Shown: positions 32,897 to 47,800 of the stretch, piece after piece
Layout of the letters: each line of letters opens with the position of its first letter
Numbering within the stretch: the first letter of the stretch is position 1
Assembly (NCBI RefSeq): GCF_021018805.1
Contig: NC_086283.1
Location: 16,520,162-16,584,161, forward strand
Length of the DNA stretch: 64,000 bases
Source of the DNA: Prinia subflava
Taxonomy: Eukaryota > Chordata > Aves > Passeriformes > Cisticolidae
Direction: 5' to 3'
Notes under the pieces: generated by a model
The model's database searches: none
What the model saw: only the letters and a program-made list of their open reading frames with translations
Told to the model about the DNA's origin: nothing
Program-made: the position numbers and the translations under genes

Positions 32897-35800
32897 GTGA
32901 GCTTATTTCAGAGGGCTTCTATGTTTGTGTTACAAGGCTATTACTTTTATCATAATTATATCCTCTCCTCACGATAAATCAGGATTAAAATATTCATCTT
33001 TTTTCATGTAACTTAAACCAAGAATCATCTGTGTCCCACAGACTTCAGATGAAGAGTGGTGGGTAGCCTTTGTATTTCAGATGAGAATCTTATACATTTT
33101 TCGGATTTATCTTTATTGCCAGTCCCCTCCTTCCCTCCAGCTTCTAACAATCATGATGTAGGAGCTGAATTTTCCTTGTTCTTCTTTGAATCTGATTACA
33201 CTTTCTAGACTCTGACAGATCCAGAAATCTCTGTGGTCAGAGCTGACCTTGCAGACAGAGATATCAGTCTGGTATCCTTAAGCATAAATTAGACCCTCTT
33301 TTACCTTGCAGTGTAGACATAACCCATGTCTGTTTAACATGGTGGTAGCCAGACTCTAGCTGGACTTCAGCCAGTGACCTTAGTGCCTTCAGATTTGTGG
33401 GGAGATTTATTATTCACAGCATATCTGAGTCTGTACCATAGTAGACCTGAGAGTTATGAGGCATGTTTTCTCATCCATCATGTCCAGCACTGCACCTTAG
33501 AGGGTGCCTCATGAATCAGAAAGGCTGCCTGAGTCACCACAAAAAGCTGAGAACTTCAGCTAGCTAGTGTTTTTCCAGAGTAAGGGAACTGCATTAATAT
33601 TTTATCGCAAGTACCCAGGTAGCTTAAATCATAGTTTTAAGAGTGTTCTGTTTGTAACCTGTCTTCTTCTTGGCACGATCCTTGTACTGCAGTCCACCAC
33701 ATGGTTTTCTAGGGTCCTTTCAGAGACAGAATTGTAACAACAGTGAGACAACGAGAAGAGACAGTGGATTAGCAAAGTGCTGCAGCTAGAACCAAAGCAA
33801 ATATCGCAGCTTAAGCAATCCAAGCATAATGCAAATAATTTTTTGATGTCGTAGTGGTCAAAATATTATTTGATCTTCCAAATATTTTGGAAGCAAACAT
33901 ATGCCAAAAAATGCACCAAAAAGTTGTACTGGTGTGCTATGCCTCTAAGTTAGATAAGCCTGTGATACACATGCACTTGTGTAAGACACCATCACCTTGC
34001 TGCTGAGACAGCCAAATGATGGAAGGCACAAACATTTGGTTTCCTCGCCTGATCTGTAAATACTGTAGTCGGTCAAGCTCAGGCAGTTCCAACACCTAAG
34101 AATAAATTGTAACCTTCACTGTCTACAGAATTATGTCTGCTATAACTAGCAAATACTGAACCATTAGCCTGACAGTGTCTGTAGAGGTGTTTGGAATTGC
34201 TGCCATCAGTAGCTGCCTCCCCTTCACAGAGAAAGGACTTAATGTAGCCCCTCTGCTGCGTAAGGTAGCTTTACAGTGCTGCTGCACAGCTGTGAAAAGA
34301 GCTGTCTCAGAAGGAGGGGAAGCTCCATGCTTCTTGAATTTGCATTGATTTCAGAGTGTCACCAGTCCCTTTTAGAAATGTTTGTAAAACAAAGGGCACA
34401 ATTTGATGCTATTCATATGGCGGGGGTTTGAGTGCCATACTTTTGTTTGGAGTATCTCAGCATGAACAATTTTAATGAAAGTTTTAGAAGCATAGTCTCC
34501 TGTTCTATAGTTCTGGAAGCTTTTACGTATCAGGTTGTATGAAATTACTGTATTTTATTGCAGTATTGTATACATAATGCAGGCCAGGATGAATCAAATT
34601 AGCAAGGCCGGTTTTAGATGAAAACTAAGTTAAGAGCTTATATTCCAATAACCCTGTTGCTTTCAGCAGAAGGTAAGTTATGATCCCTGTTTCTAAACAG
34701 AGTCCTTATCATAGCGCTTGATTTTATTTTCCTGCATCATCTCATCACCTTTACTTATTTTCAGTCATTACATGGCTAGTAACAATGTAAGTGTATTTAC
34801 GTGTCCTAGGTTTGTTCGTTCCTGGATTGTCCTCAGGAGATGTCTCCCAAATAACCTAGTTTTGATTACATCCTCCCATTGTTTTATGAATACAAACAAG
34901 AGGAGGCCTTAAATGCCTCAGAAATCTGTCAGGGTTTTGACTTAGTCAACATTAGGAGTATGGGGATTTGAAGGCAGAATTTATCTTTCATTTCAGCAGT
35001 AAAAGAAAACTAACCAGCAGGGCCATAAGAGCTCCATCATTGCAGAAGTTGTTTAATTGTGTTCATTTCTGGTGCGGACTTGAGGCACTGCTTTGTAGGA
35101 TGCCCTTGAGCTAGAACACACTCCAATCAACTTGAACCCATAGATTGCCAGAATGCAGGTATGGCTTGCTTTGTTTCAGCTGGTTAGCCATTATCCACAG
35201 ATTCATCCATTGTTTATTTTTCCATGTTTTCTCCTTCTTAAAATCCGAGCACTGGGCTCTGCCACCAGCAGCTCAAGTACAGACAGTTCTTGTCTTTACA
35301 AGTCACCCATTTATACACATTTACTGCAACAGGAAATGATGCAGAGACTGTCTCAAGGAGCAGTGAGAACAAGATTGTTTAATGAGATTGTTCCACCAGG
35401 TGATTACAGCACAGACAATTCCCTCACTAACCAGGCTACCATCCCACAAGGTCTAAACAAGGCAGGCAGAGCAGTCTGTTAGAAATGAGAGGAATCCTCT
35501 TGAGAGGAATGAATGCTTGGTGAATAACAAACCCCAGCCATGCCGGGCATTCTAAACTTTGTGGCTTTTTTGTTTGCAACCAGTGAGAAGAAGCTTATCA
35601 CAGATGCCCTGAATAAAAACCAGTTCCTGAAGAGACTGGAGCCTCACCAGACACGAGACATGGTGGAATGTATGTATGAGAGGACGTTCCAGCAGGGGAG
35701 CTATGTCATCAGACAGGGAGAACCGGGAAATCACATCTTTGTGCTCAAAGGTGAATATTGCTTATTTGTACAACACACAGGTGCAAGAAACAAGAAAAGG

Positions 35801-38800
35801 GTTTAGAAGGAAAAATCACAATGAGGGTGTTTGTGCTCCGAAATAATTTGTCCCTGTGGAGGGCAATGCAACTTTTGCCTGTGACTTTTATGGAACAGAG
35901 TGAGAGCAATAAAAAGCACCTTGGAAACATGAGTCTTGATTTAATGTTTTTTCATTTTTCATTTCTGAAAGTCCAGAGGCCAGAAATTCCTTTCTGTTGT
36001 AGATGTAGCCAACCCTTTCTTCTCCAGAGGAAGAACAGGTATTATTTAAAATACAGAGAACTGCTCAATGGTGAAGCCACTCCTGAAATAAACTTACTTT
36101 TCAGCATTCATAAGATACCAGTTTTCTGTGTATGGGAAATTGAAAGATGAGGTCTGCATTCGTTGCTTTCAAAGCTGAGAGATTGCTTTTTTTTAAAAAA
36201 AGACCTGCTTGGCTTTCTGGGAAAAAAAAAAAAAGCAAACAGCAAAGCAAACAAAAAGCTTTAGGATAAGAAAATTTTTCTAAAATAAGGCAAACAAGTC
36301 TGCAATCATTTGTGCTGACTGCTACTGTGCCTCAAACTGCTGATCAGCTATAGTTTAACACCTGAAATTTATTCCTATCAGCAAAACTTTCATCATTTCA
36401 CCATTTAAAAAATGTGATTAATTTGCATATTTCATCAATTGTGGACCACTAAAAGTCCCAGAGACTCATAGGAATTAGAGCTCACACTAGAAGGAGTATG
36501 TTCTCTTGAGAAAGGAATATTTAAACAGGAGCAAACTGGTATATGTTGGAAACCTCATTTTCTGGCTTCATATGGATGGGTTAGTTGGAAAAAAATGATG
36601 GTAACTGTGTTAGGAAAACAGAAATGTTACAGGAAAAAAGAGGAGGCAGGATTTGTGATGGTGTGTCATATTGCAAGACAAAATTATAACACTTTGAAAA
36701 CAGCTGAAATATCAGAAAGGAGATATGCACCTGGAACTTTTTTTGGCACAGTAGAACCTTTCTTGAGGAGATGGTGTGTGCCTTGGAGAGAAGGGGCAGA
36801 ACATTCATAACATGTTTAAGGGAAGGTTCTTTGGGGCCATAAACTGTGAAGAAGTTCAGACTTTCTTTGACTTTTGCTAGTGAGGCTCAAGAACAACTTC
36901 TTGACTGAAGATTTAATGTGCTATTATCTTTTTCTGCCCTCTCCTTTGCATTCTGCATATATGCGCTCATACATCTGTATGAAGAGATAAACCATGAGTA
37001 ATTTCTCCTTTGATCATTATCTTAAGACCTTTTTCTTTACACCACACTAGAATATCTGAACCACAAGTGAGTGGTTTGTTGTAGCAAAGGTTTATCTCAT
37101 CAGGATTTAGAGTGGCCCTCACTTCCAGAGCACATCTGTAGATTAGCAGTGCATTTAAAAAATAAATCTTTACCAGTTTGTACATGTGTTTCAAAGCACT
37201 TGTAGCATTGTTGCTCCCATTCCTGTGTTCCAGGGAGTGACAAAGTCAGAAATATATTAATTTGTTTTCCATTCCCTCTGTGCAGCTGAGCACAGGTTTA
37301 ATACCTATTATCTTGATGATTTTTGGCAGAGGGCAGTCTGGAAGTCTTTCAGCAGAATAAACTACTCTCCTCAATACCTGTGTGGACAGCATTTGGTGAA
37401 CTGGCCATTTTATACAACTGCACACGGACAGCTTCTGTGAAAGGTACTTGAGGTTAAATACAGCAATGTTGCTCAAAATGAAAACTGGATTTTTTTGTGA
37501 GATCCCTGTTATATCCAGATTTTCTTTGAAGTTTTCATTTAATAGATGTTTGCATATCTTGGTTATCCACAGTGTACTCACATATTTCTTCCTTGACTTC
37601 TTTCTGCTTGGGAACTCGAATAATACTATGCCATGAATGTAATTCCATCTCTGGCATAACCCTTGAAAAACAATTAGGTGATAAACACCTCCAAATTGTG
37701 CTGGTTAGCCTGATTTGTAGCATACTAACAACTAGGGCAGCATTCTGCTTTAATTTTGGGTCCTTTAGTAGAGGTGGTGGTCTCTGGCTCTTACCTTCTT
37801 GTGTCACATGCAGTGCCAAGGATGAAATTACTTATTTGAGTTTGAAAGCATATTAGAACCATGGTGTTTTTAGTAGAGGGTACAGTCTCATTCAAGAGGA
37901 AATAAAACATGCAGGAACTAGTTGCTTTTGTGCTTCTTTTAGTCTGTGTCATGGTTACGTTGCTGAGTTTTGCCTAGATCCATTTGTAGCTGGCAGTTTG
38001 GGGACGGACCAGAATGGAGGAGTTAAGTGTTGCTCTGATACAAATATTCCCCTTCCTAAATAAGACTGGGTTTATATCCATTAAATACCCCCCGATTCCC
38101 TTTCCAACATGCCATAATTGCTCTGTGATAAACAAGTAAGGGACTAAATATGGTTGAGTTCATCATTTTTCCACTCCACCATTCCATAAATAATACTTTC
38201 GTTTGAAGACTAATTTCTGTTCTTGTCTGAATCTGCAGGGACTTTGTGCCACCAGTAAGTATGAAGAGTTCATGTTGACTTAAAAAGGAGCAAATGGAAT
38301 AAAGCAAGAAGTTGTTTGCTGTAAAAGCTTATGGTCCTTCTTCCTGCACCCAGTTTAGGCATTTAATCATTGCTGGCTATGCAGATGGAAGTTATTACAT
38401 GTAATCTGTTTTTGTTGCTGCCTGATAAACAGAACAGCATCAGTAATGTGATTATTTTTCTTACTAACATGCTGTTCTAATTGAATATGTTCCCTATTTT
38501 TCTTTTTTGCCTGCTGTATAGTATTAGCATTATGAAGTAGTGTTTCTGCATAATAAGATGTCAAGCTGCTTTAGGCCTTTGTTAGCATTAATTGGTTTTG
38601 AGGTAGGACAAGAATTGTCCAATTATGGACAAGCAAAGGTATTTGAATACTTGCAATCACTGCAGAAATCCACCCCTCCCCAATAGCTTTCCTGTGATCC
38701 TTGTGGAGGAAGAGCAGTACAATGTCATAACTGAGCATGAATAGTAAACATATATGTGAAAATTTTTTCCTGATGCTGGATCTCCTGATACTCTTTTCCT

Positions 38801-41800
38801 GCAGTCTTTGAAATCTCACAAGTGAAGGGTTTCATCCAAACAGCATTTCAGTGCCTGCTGCTGCTCAGCAGCATCTTCACAGGCAGTAGCTGTATTTGAA
38901 AGTGGCAGTGATTTACCCCTATGTTTCTAAATTTATCTTTATTTTTTTCTTGGTTTTTTTTTTAATCTCATCTTTGAGATTGCAGGTGTTTTTCTAACTC
39001 TACAACTGCTTCATTTACTTAAGGTGTAAGATACAGGAAATACATTTGCAATAGGCTGGCTACTTGGCATATTTTCTTCATGCAAAGTAAACTGAAAGTT
39101 ATCTTATAGGAGAGAAGCAAAATCAAAGTAACACCTTTGCTCTCCCATTCAGCATCTAAATTTTATTTTGATCTGTTTTGATAGATGGTAGAGCATATGT
39201 GTACATTGTGTACAATGAGAAATGACTGTGCATCATTTTAAATGTGGCATTTTTGTTCCCAGAAAAAGTGATTCTATGTTGATGGTAAATGGAAGAAATT
39301 GATTGCCCTAAATTTTTCTGTGAATTTTATCTCACAGAAAACACAGTTTTGTTCTCTTTCAGGGCAGAAGGAAAACTGCTGAATATGGTGTAGCATCTTC
39401 TAAAAGACAAGATTAAATTCAATAGAATTACCTTTTGCTTTAAAAAAAAGAAGTTGTGTTGATGATTGCACTCAGAGGATGTTGAATCCTCCGCCTGCTT
39501 ATTGTACTAAAATATTGATTATCTTTTGAAAAGAAATCATTAATGTTTTGATAACCTTTTATTCCCTTATATAATGGATAGTTTGGAGGAAAAATGTGGG
39601 AGGATGACAAGATTAAATGAAACCAAATGTATTTCTTGAGCTCTGTTATTGCTATCTTATTGCAGATCTCACAAACATTTGCATATAATCTGAATCAGAG
39701 TTAGGTCCAAGCCACAGTATTTACATCATAGATTTTGGAAAACCAACCACTTTCTTGTTTCTTTCAAATCAGCTTCTTTGCATTTTACAGCTTTTAAGCA
39801 CAGTGACTGACACTGATTAGGGTAGATTTTCCCAAGTGTTCAGCCCTGTGATTTTCAAGGTTGCTCAGCCTATGGAATTGCACAGAAAGCGCTCTGTAGA
39901 GGAACTATTTGGAAATATATTCATTATTTTAGTGTGCATTGTATAAGTGGGACTTGAATTCCCACACCTTTTGAGATTATGCATCTTTTGAAAGTCTGAT
40001 TACCATAGGTGCTGGATATTTTAAAATTCAGCCTTGGGCCTTGTGAAATAGCTAGTCTGTTTTCTACCAAGAGCTGATGCTGGAATCTCATCCGTCAAAT
40101 AATTTCGAAACATTGCTGATTTTGTTCTTCTTTTTTGTTTTCTCAAAGCAATCACTAATGTTAAAACATGGGCACTGGATAGAGAAGTGTTTCAAAATAT
40201 CATGAGAGTGACAGCACAAACCAGACAAGAGCAATATAGGAACTTCCTTAGAAGGTAAATATGATTAATTTCCATTTCTGATACTGTTTTGTGCTACATA
40301 CCAAGGTGCACAACCATACTGTGCCTGTCTTGTAAATAGAGAGAAAAAGGTGCTCTTCATGCAAATATGGCCTCACAAGCCTGAATATTTGTCTTTTCTT
40401 TTTCTTTTAAGATTCATAAGAGTGTTTTTCTATTTTAATTGTTTTTCTCCTTCATCACTTTAGAAATCTTCAATAGGTTCTTGAATGCCTTTAAGTAGTA
40501 GAATAAACATATAGGAAACTTACAGGTCTAAAATTTAAAATAATATAATAAATAAAGTTTGGAGAATAACTCAGGGAACACTGAGAGTGGTGCCATGCTT
40601 CTCCTTAGGAATATGGTGAAATAAGAGGTTCCAAACCATAATCACCTCATGTAATGTTTTATCGTTTTAATACAGAATGACCATTCTGTTATGCCTTCAA
40701 ATCAAGATGCCAAGCCTGGGCATGCACACAATTTCTTGTGTATTTTCATGTCCCTCTCCACCTTTGATTTCTTTGCTGAGCCTAAATAGATTGAAATTGC
40801 TATAATTTCCTAACTTTTACAACTCTGAGTGATCCAGGGTGGGAGGTTTTTTTCATCCTTCCCAGCAAGTTCACAAAGTTTTTACTGTAATTGGATTATA
40901 TTTCAATAGCTGTCCAAAGAGTAGTGAAGCTTTAACCTTTGATTTTGCAGTCTCTGCAGTCAATTTGGAAATACATTCTTGAATTGCCATAATGCCTTGG
41001 GTTTGTAATGCTGGATTCTTATGAAATCAATTCCACCCACTTACACCCACTAAAGTCCTTTCTCTTCTGAAATACAAACTTGATTTACAAACTGACCGAT
41101 GTTTGCCACATTTCTAAGTTGTGCAAGTTTTGTTTCTCTGAAAACCAGGATGAGAATGCTTGAGCCTTCCCAACTATCATTTAGTTGTATACTGTGTTCA
41201 CTACTAGTTTAAATAGTTATGAAATGTGACTGTAAAAATCACATAAATGCTAAGAGATCATAAAAAATGGTTAATGATAACTACTTTGGGTAGTGAATTA
41301 TTTGTTTTTGTTTGTTTGTTTTCTGGAAGTGTATCCCTGCTGAAAAACTTACCTGAAGATAAATTAACCAAGATCATGGACTGTCTGGAAGTGGTAAGAT
41401 TTTTTAAGCTTTTTCTAAATAGTATTCAGTAAGCTTCTAAAAAACAAAGAAGAATAAATCAGCAAAAATAAGAAACAAGCATGTTTTTTTAATATGAGTG
41501 CGATTTTGGAGTGATAGGAGTTGAATTCCAGGTGGCAGAAAATAGTAACATTTAGTGACAGAAAAGTAAGTTATACTTTTGACATCCAAGGAGACAAGCA
41601 AGTAGTTAAGAGGATTTGTAATCTATCCTTTATTAAGTACAAAGTTGTTCTCCAGGATTCTATTGGTAACCAAATTTACTTCTTTGTGATGTGGGTGTGT
41701 AATACTTTCATATTCCTTGGACCACATACACTGCAAAATATAAGGGAAGAAGGCATTAGGTCCCCAGCACAGGAATCCAGCCAAATATCTGTGTGCCTTA

Positions 41801-44800
41801 GGGCTGCATTTGCCAGCAGCCTTTGAATGTAAAGGCTTGATATATAACCACAACTGGGATTCTTTTCCAAGGACAGTGGTAATGCTTTATTCTTTTCACA
41901 CTGAGACATGAAAAGTATAGGAAGTTAAACGTCAATGAAACATCCCCATGTGTTAAGAACTCTGAATAGTAACCTTTCAAAGACTGATTGGACAATATTG
42001 TCTCTCACTTGCTCCCCACCAGGAGTATTATGACAAGGGAGATTATGTTATTCGGCAAGGAGAAGAAGGAAACACCTTCTTTATAATAGCAAAAGGAAAG
42101 GTAAGGTATAATAAACCTTATTTTGTAAAGTAGCATGTACAAACAGTTATATCTCAAAAGCTATCTTGAGGGGTGTGATCTTCAGTAAAAATGGTACAGA
42201 ATGTTTTTGCACGTGCTTTTAAGTTCACAATACCGTGATAAAAGCCTGGAGCAGCATTGCAGAGGTTCAGGGAGCCTAATTTTCCATTCACAGTGAACCC
42301 ATGTTATACTGTTCTAATTAAAATGTAATTAAATTGTGTTCTGAAGCCTCATGACACTGTGGCAGAGATGTGAAGTTAATTTTTTTGTAAATGAGATTTG
42401 ACCCTACATCTTCTCCTAGATGGTGCAATATCATGGGCAAAACAGAGACTTCTGAAAAGTCTAAGACACAATGGAGTTCCAGGCTTAATGGAGATTGGCC
42501 TTTGAGGTGTCTCAGAATCCTTTCATTTGTTAGTCCCAGAGGAGCAAGGCAGCAGCTTTTATCCCTCAGCTGATACCTTGGAGGGTGACACAGGACTCTA
42601 AAGAATTAAATCAGGAGAATTTTCCTCAATAAACTTCCAGTTTCCAAAACATGTCTGTGTCTGCAGATATTCTGGTTTGGTTTTTGCTAACATGGACATC
42701 AGCAGAACGTGCTACTGTGGAAGCAGAGTTTCATGAGTGGAAATGTTAGTTAATGTTTCTGGAGTGCTGCCTATTTAGCTGAGAAGAGAAAAAGCTCATA
42801 AGACATCTGGCCACTGTGGGAACTGAAGTATTTTTCAGTCTTTCATTAAAATGTGGCTTATTCTGCTCTGTTTCAAAAAGAATGAGGAGAAAATTTTGAG
42901 GTGTTGCCAATAATGACTATATTCCATCTTGTCAGCAAAAATCAGAGAGGTAGGGATGTTTGGGTAACTTTTGAGGGGAGGGGGTAACTATATATATATG
43001 TAACTGTTTCTGCAGCATTACTGCATTTAAAACATTTCTGAAATACACAAAAAAGAAAGAAAATCATGCAATACTTTGAAACTTTCCCTTACAAAATTTT
43101 TGTTCCTGTACTTTGCAGGTGATAGTTACCCAGAGTACTACAGACCACTCACAGCCTCAGGTGATTAAAAATCTGCACAAAGGAGACTACTTTGGCGAAA
43201 AAGCTCTCATTAGGTTCGTTCACACTTTCTGATTCATGATGTGTAGGATTTCAATTGTCCCAGCATTGTGTGTCACATTCTACAACTCATGGCTGGTTTG
43301 AATATAATCTTCTGATTGTCAAGATGAAGGTAGTGACCAAATATGTGTTAATGTTTTGAGGGATTGCAGAGAGACCTTGAAAGTTTACGCTGGCATCTAC
43401 CTTTGGTTTTCCATGTAGAAGTCAAATTCTGGGTCTCTGCATTGTGGCTTATTGTTAACACTTCAGTAAAGACTCTGGTGAGAACTTGTGCCAAGTGATT
43501 TCAGAATGGGTAAGGTCCGTCGTGACTGGAATGAGCTCTTGTTTCCATTGCTCACGGCAGTAAGAAAAAGAGAGGAGAAGCCACACAGTACATTTTTACA
43601 CGTGTGATTGAATAGGGAATCATTTGGGTTTGGGAATGTTTTATATCCAAGGATCATTTTAGAAATAAATCCTGATGCAGTGGTAGTTACATCTCACCCT
43701 AATTTCTTGGAAGGTTGCTGAAGGATGTCATAATCCAAATCCTATTGAAACTGGAAAAAATACTGTGCTAGGCCATAATAATGATTAGTAAAAAGGTAAA
43801 TTTTGTATTTGGTTCAGCAGCACTAATCCAGGTACAGGCTGCAGAGGCCTTTGAGGAGTTTCACCTAGAGCAGCTGTGACCCTCCTTGATTGCAGTGTGA
43901 GTTACTTTGAGGATTTTGTATGCTTCTGAATTCTCCTAATGCGTTTCAATTCTCAGTGATGACGTCAGATCAGCAAACGTTATTGCAGATGAGTACAACG
44001 TGGAGTGCCTCGTTATAGACAGAGAGTAAGTACATTGCACTTCAATAGAAGACTTGCATCCTCTTTCAGTAGTTAACATGACTTTTGGTGGGTCGATGTG
44101 ACTTCACTGTAGGCAAAACCACAATGTTTCCTTAAATGAATCCTGAATGAGTGGTTGTGTTTTGGGAATACTAATGAAGAGAGGCTGGCAGCAGGTGCCA
44201 GAGCACAGAAGCCTAAGAGTAGTTCAGAGTTACTCTTTTCTTTCTCTCCTTGTACTGGTGATGTTTATCCTGATTTCCTGTGTCAGAGGTTCCTAAGGCC
44301 CGCTCTTGTCAGTGAGGACAAATGCAAAGAGAGCATTCAGTAACTCTGCCTTCTCTGTCACCAGAGTCCCTGCTCCATTTAGTAATGAGTCCACATTATC
44401 CTTTGTTTTCCTTTTGTTACTGATGTATTTGAAGACACCTTTCTTCCTGTCCCTGACATCCTTGGCCAGATTAATTCCAGATGGGCCTCAGCCTTCCTTA
44501 GCTCACCTATATTTACCCTGACAACCTCTCTATATTATTCCAAGCAGCCTGACCCAGATTCCATCTCCTGTGTGTTTCCCACTTAAGCCTGAGTAATTAA
44601 AAGAATTCTTTGTTTCTCCACACAGGTCTCTTCCTCCCTTTGCCAGATTTCTTGATCATTTTTTGAGCCTGGAGGAAGTGATCCTTCAGTATCAACCAAC
44701 TTCAACCGGGTCATGACTTAAATGTTTAGCAGTTTATGATGTTTCGTTTGTGGTTTTAGGACATTTAATCAAACGGTTGGAACTTACGAGGAGTTGCAAA

Positions 44801-47800
44801 CTTACCTGGAAGGTTACGTGGCTAATCTGGCCCAGGCTGATGAAAAGCGACATGCAAAGTAAGTCAGGTCATTTGTTTGTTACACCTGTAGACCTGTAGC
44901 AGGTAATTATAAAAAAGAGTGATAGATATGCAAGCAAAATCATGGATGTTAGTTGAAGAAGATGTTGTTCCTAGGAGTGACAGCAGTCACTGTTATAAAA
45001 CAGTCTGGCTGTGCTTATGGAGCCCAGCAAACTTTTTCTGATACAAAAATTACATAGAATCTCAGGGTATTGACTTCCAAACAAGAATTGACTCTATTCC
45101 TGGAAAACTGAGCAAAGAAAAAAAAAATGTTGTGCATTTGCATTTTGATAGTAAGTTCTTTGGTCAAAAACCCTGAAGGCCAACTTGAACTCCTGTTGAG
45201 TTAAAGAAACTGTATTACTGTGCAAAAGATTGTCATTTCAAAAAGAAAGAAGCAGACATAAAAGAAACAGTTTCTTTTTAATGCCTCTGTGTAGCACTGA
45301 TGGTATTGATGTCTGCTTTTAGCTGTGGGCCACACTTTTAGTTTATGTGCCTCTGATTTCAAGTCTGAGCACTTCTGGAAGCTTAGCAGAGTTTGTTTTT
45401 CCTCTGCTTAGAAATATAGCTGCACTCGTATTTCAGATCATTCTACTGGAACTGGTACACAGTCCTTCAAGCATTGCTTCTCCAGCTTGGAGTGCCCAAA
45501 CTTTTGCAGCTGCCCACATCAATAGGAATCTTACCAGGGATCAGCTCTTGCTAAAATTACTGTTGATTCTACTCAGTGAATTTCAGTAGCATTTTTCTTC
45601 GAATTGACTCCCGTAGGATTCCATTAAGATTCTTTTAGGAAATATGAAGAGTTTCCTTTCCTCCTTCTTCTTTCCTCCTTCTCCTTTCCCATTTCCCATC
45701 TCCTTCTCCTTCTCCTTCTCCTTCTCCTTCTCCTTCTCCTTCTCCTTCTCCTTCTCCTTCTCCTTCTCCTTCTCCTTCTCCTTCTCCTTCTCCTTCTCCT
45801 TTCCTGTCCTTTCTATAGGATCATTAAAAGTAATGCCAAGGAAAAACACTAACCTATGTTAATTTTCTTACTGCAGAGCAAGATCCTTCTGTGGACAATT
45901 GACCAAAGAGGTGTCTTTGGAGATGATAGAGCTGAAGGAGAAAGTAGCCCAGTTCCCTCCTTCCCCATTCCAGAATTTAGAAGTTGTCACAACTCTGGGT
46001 GTTGGCGGGTTCGGAAGGGTTGAGCTTGTAAGAGAATGTTTTAAAATTATTCATGTAGCTCTCTCTTTTGGATGGTTGATTTAGCCACCGAATTATGTGA
46101 AGGATTTTTGTATTCTATGTGCTTTTTGCCCCTCAGGCAGAAATAATTCTCCATAAAGCAATGCATAGTTAAAAAAAAAAACTTTTCAGGACTTGAGTGT
46201 TTAAAGAAGCAAATTCATTCTTGTGTGCCTCCATCTCCAGCTGTTAAAAGTACCTTCCTGGTCACTAGATATAGTCCTCAGTTTGTGCACGTGGAGTTTA
46301 CAGATGTGCCTGTCTGCGTTATGTCCCCTGAATGGCAGGCCTTTTTCCAGGAATCTGCCTGGACCTGGAGCAATCTGAAGGGCACCACATAGTCTGTGCT
46401 GTTAGAACTGCTTCTGTATGCCCAGAGCAACTCCAGCCAGCCTGAGCTATCTCTGAGCTGTGTTCACTGGGAAATTTCCCACAATTTGCAATGGCTCTTT
46501 TGAGTCATATTCAATAGCGTGAACAGCTGTGCTTCTGGGATACCAAGAGCTTCATTAGCCCAAAGCCTTAAATTCCACTTGCCTCTGGCTGAGTTGCAAA
46601 TGTCTGACAAAAACCTGAATGCTTTTTGTGCAGGCTGCTGAAGGTAATGGTAAATTAAAGGAGACTTTTAGTGAAGTCAATAATCTCTTACAGTAGTTAG
46701 ACTATCAACTGTTTCATTCTGATTCATGCTTCACAAATAAAATTCCACACTGGAATTCTACTGCAGCATATGAATACTAAGCTAAAAATTGAATTCTCAT
46801 CCAGCTGTAGAACACAGATATCTGCTTCCTTCATTTCCAAGAGGCCCTGTGTTAACTTCCACCTTTTTATTGCATATTGGATAATATTTCAGTGTAATGC
46901 AAAATCATTTGTAAACTGTCTTCCTAAACTGTCTCTCCTTTTTGTTCTTTTATATTATGCTGGTGATTAGAAATCTTAAATTGAAACTGGCACCCACTGT
47001 GATATAAACTGATTGTAACATGTACTCCTTATCCAAGCTACTGCTATTTGGTATATATAAAATGAACAGAGGGAACATTTCGTTTTACGAGTGGGGACTG
47101 GGAAACTAAAATATCTGATGCTTGGCTTAAAAGCATATGTAACAGTTCCAAAAAAAATCTGAAATTTGTCCCTTGTTACAGCCATCAATTTCAGTCCCGT
47201 GCAGTGTTGAAAAAGATGGATATCAATGTATCTACTGAGAATGATTTAGTAAAATATCCTTTCTTTGCCTCATGTGATTTTATCATTTTTATTCACAGGT
47301 TAAAGTTAAAAATGAGAACCTGGCTTTTGCTATGAAATGTATAAAGAAGAAACACGTAGTGGACACCAAGCAGCAAGAGCATATCTATTCTGAGAAGAAA
47401 ATCCTTGAGCAGATATGTTCTCCATTCATTGTAAAGTAAGTTGAGCATAAGGTTTCCTTGACTTTGTCCCGCAGCTGACTCCCGGGGCAGTACTACTAGG
47501 GATGAGGTTTGGCACACATGAGTTCTGAAGGAAAAACACTGCAAGTCTCACTTTTCATTTTGTTTTTCCTAAATTGCTGCTGTTTGTCTCCACAGGCTGT
47601 ATCGCACATTCAAGGATAACAAATATGTGTACATGCTCCTGGAGGCTTGCCTTGGAGGGGAATTGTGGAGCTTGCTGAGAGACAGGTAACAACAAACACA
47701 TCATAACCTTGCCCTTTGAAGTCACCCCCATGTGGCTACTGAGTAGGTTCTCCATTCGATGAAAAGATATTTGGTTCTGTTTGGTTGATATTCTGGTTGT

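Noticed and set aside
45583..45862. Open frames of repeated Lys-Glu (minus) and Ser-Phe (plus)
   Set aside because: They are translations of the (CTCCTT)n hexanucleotide tract and have no splice or start context.
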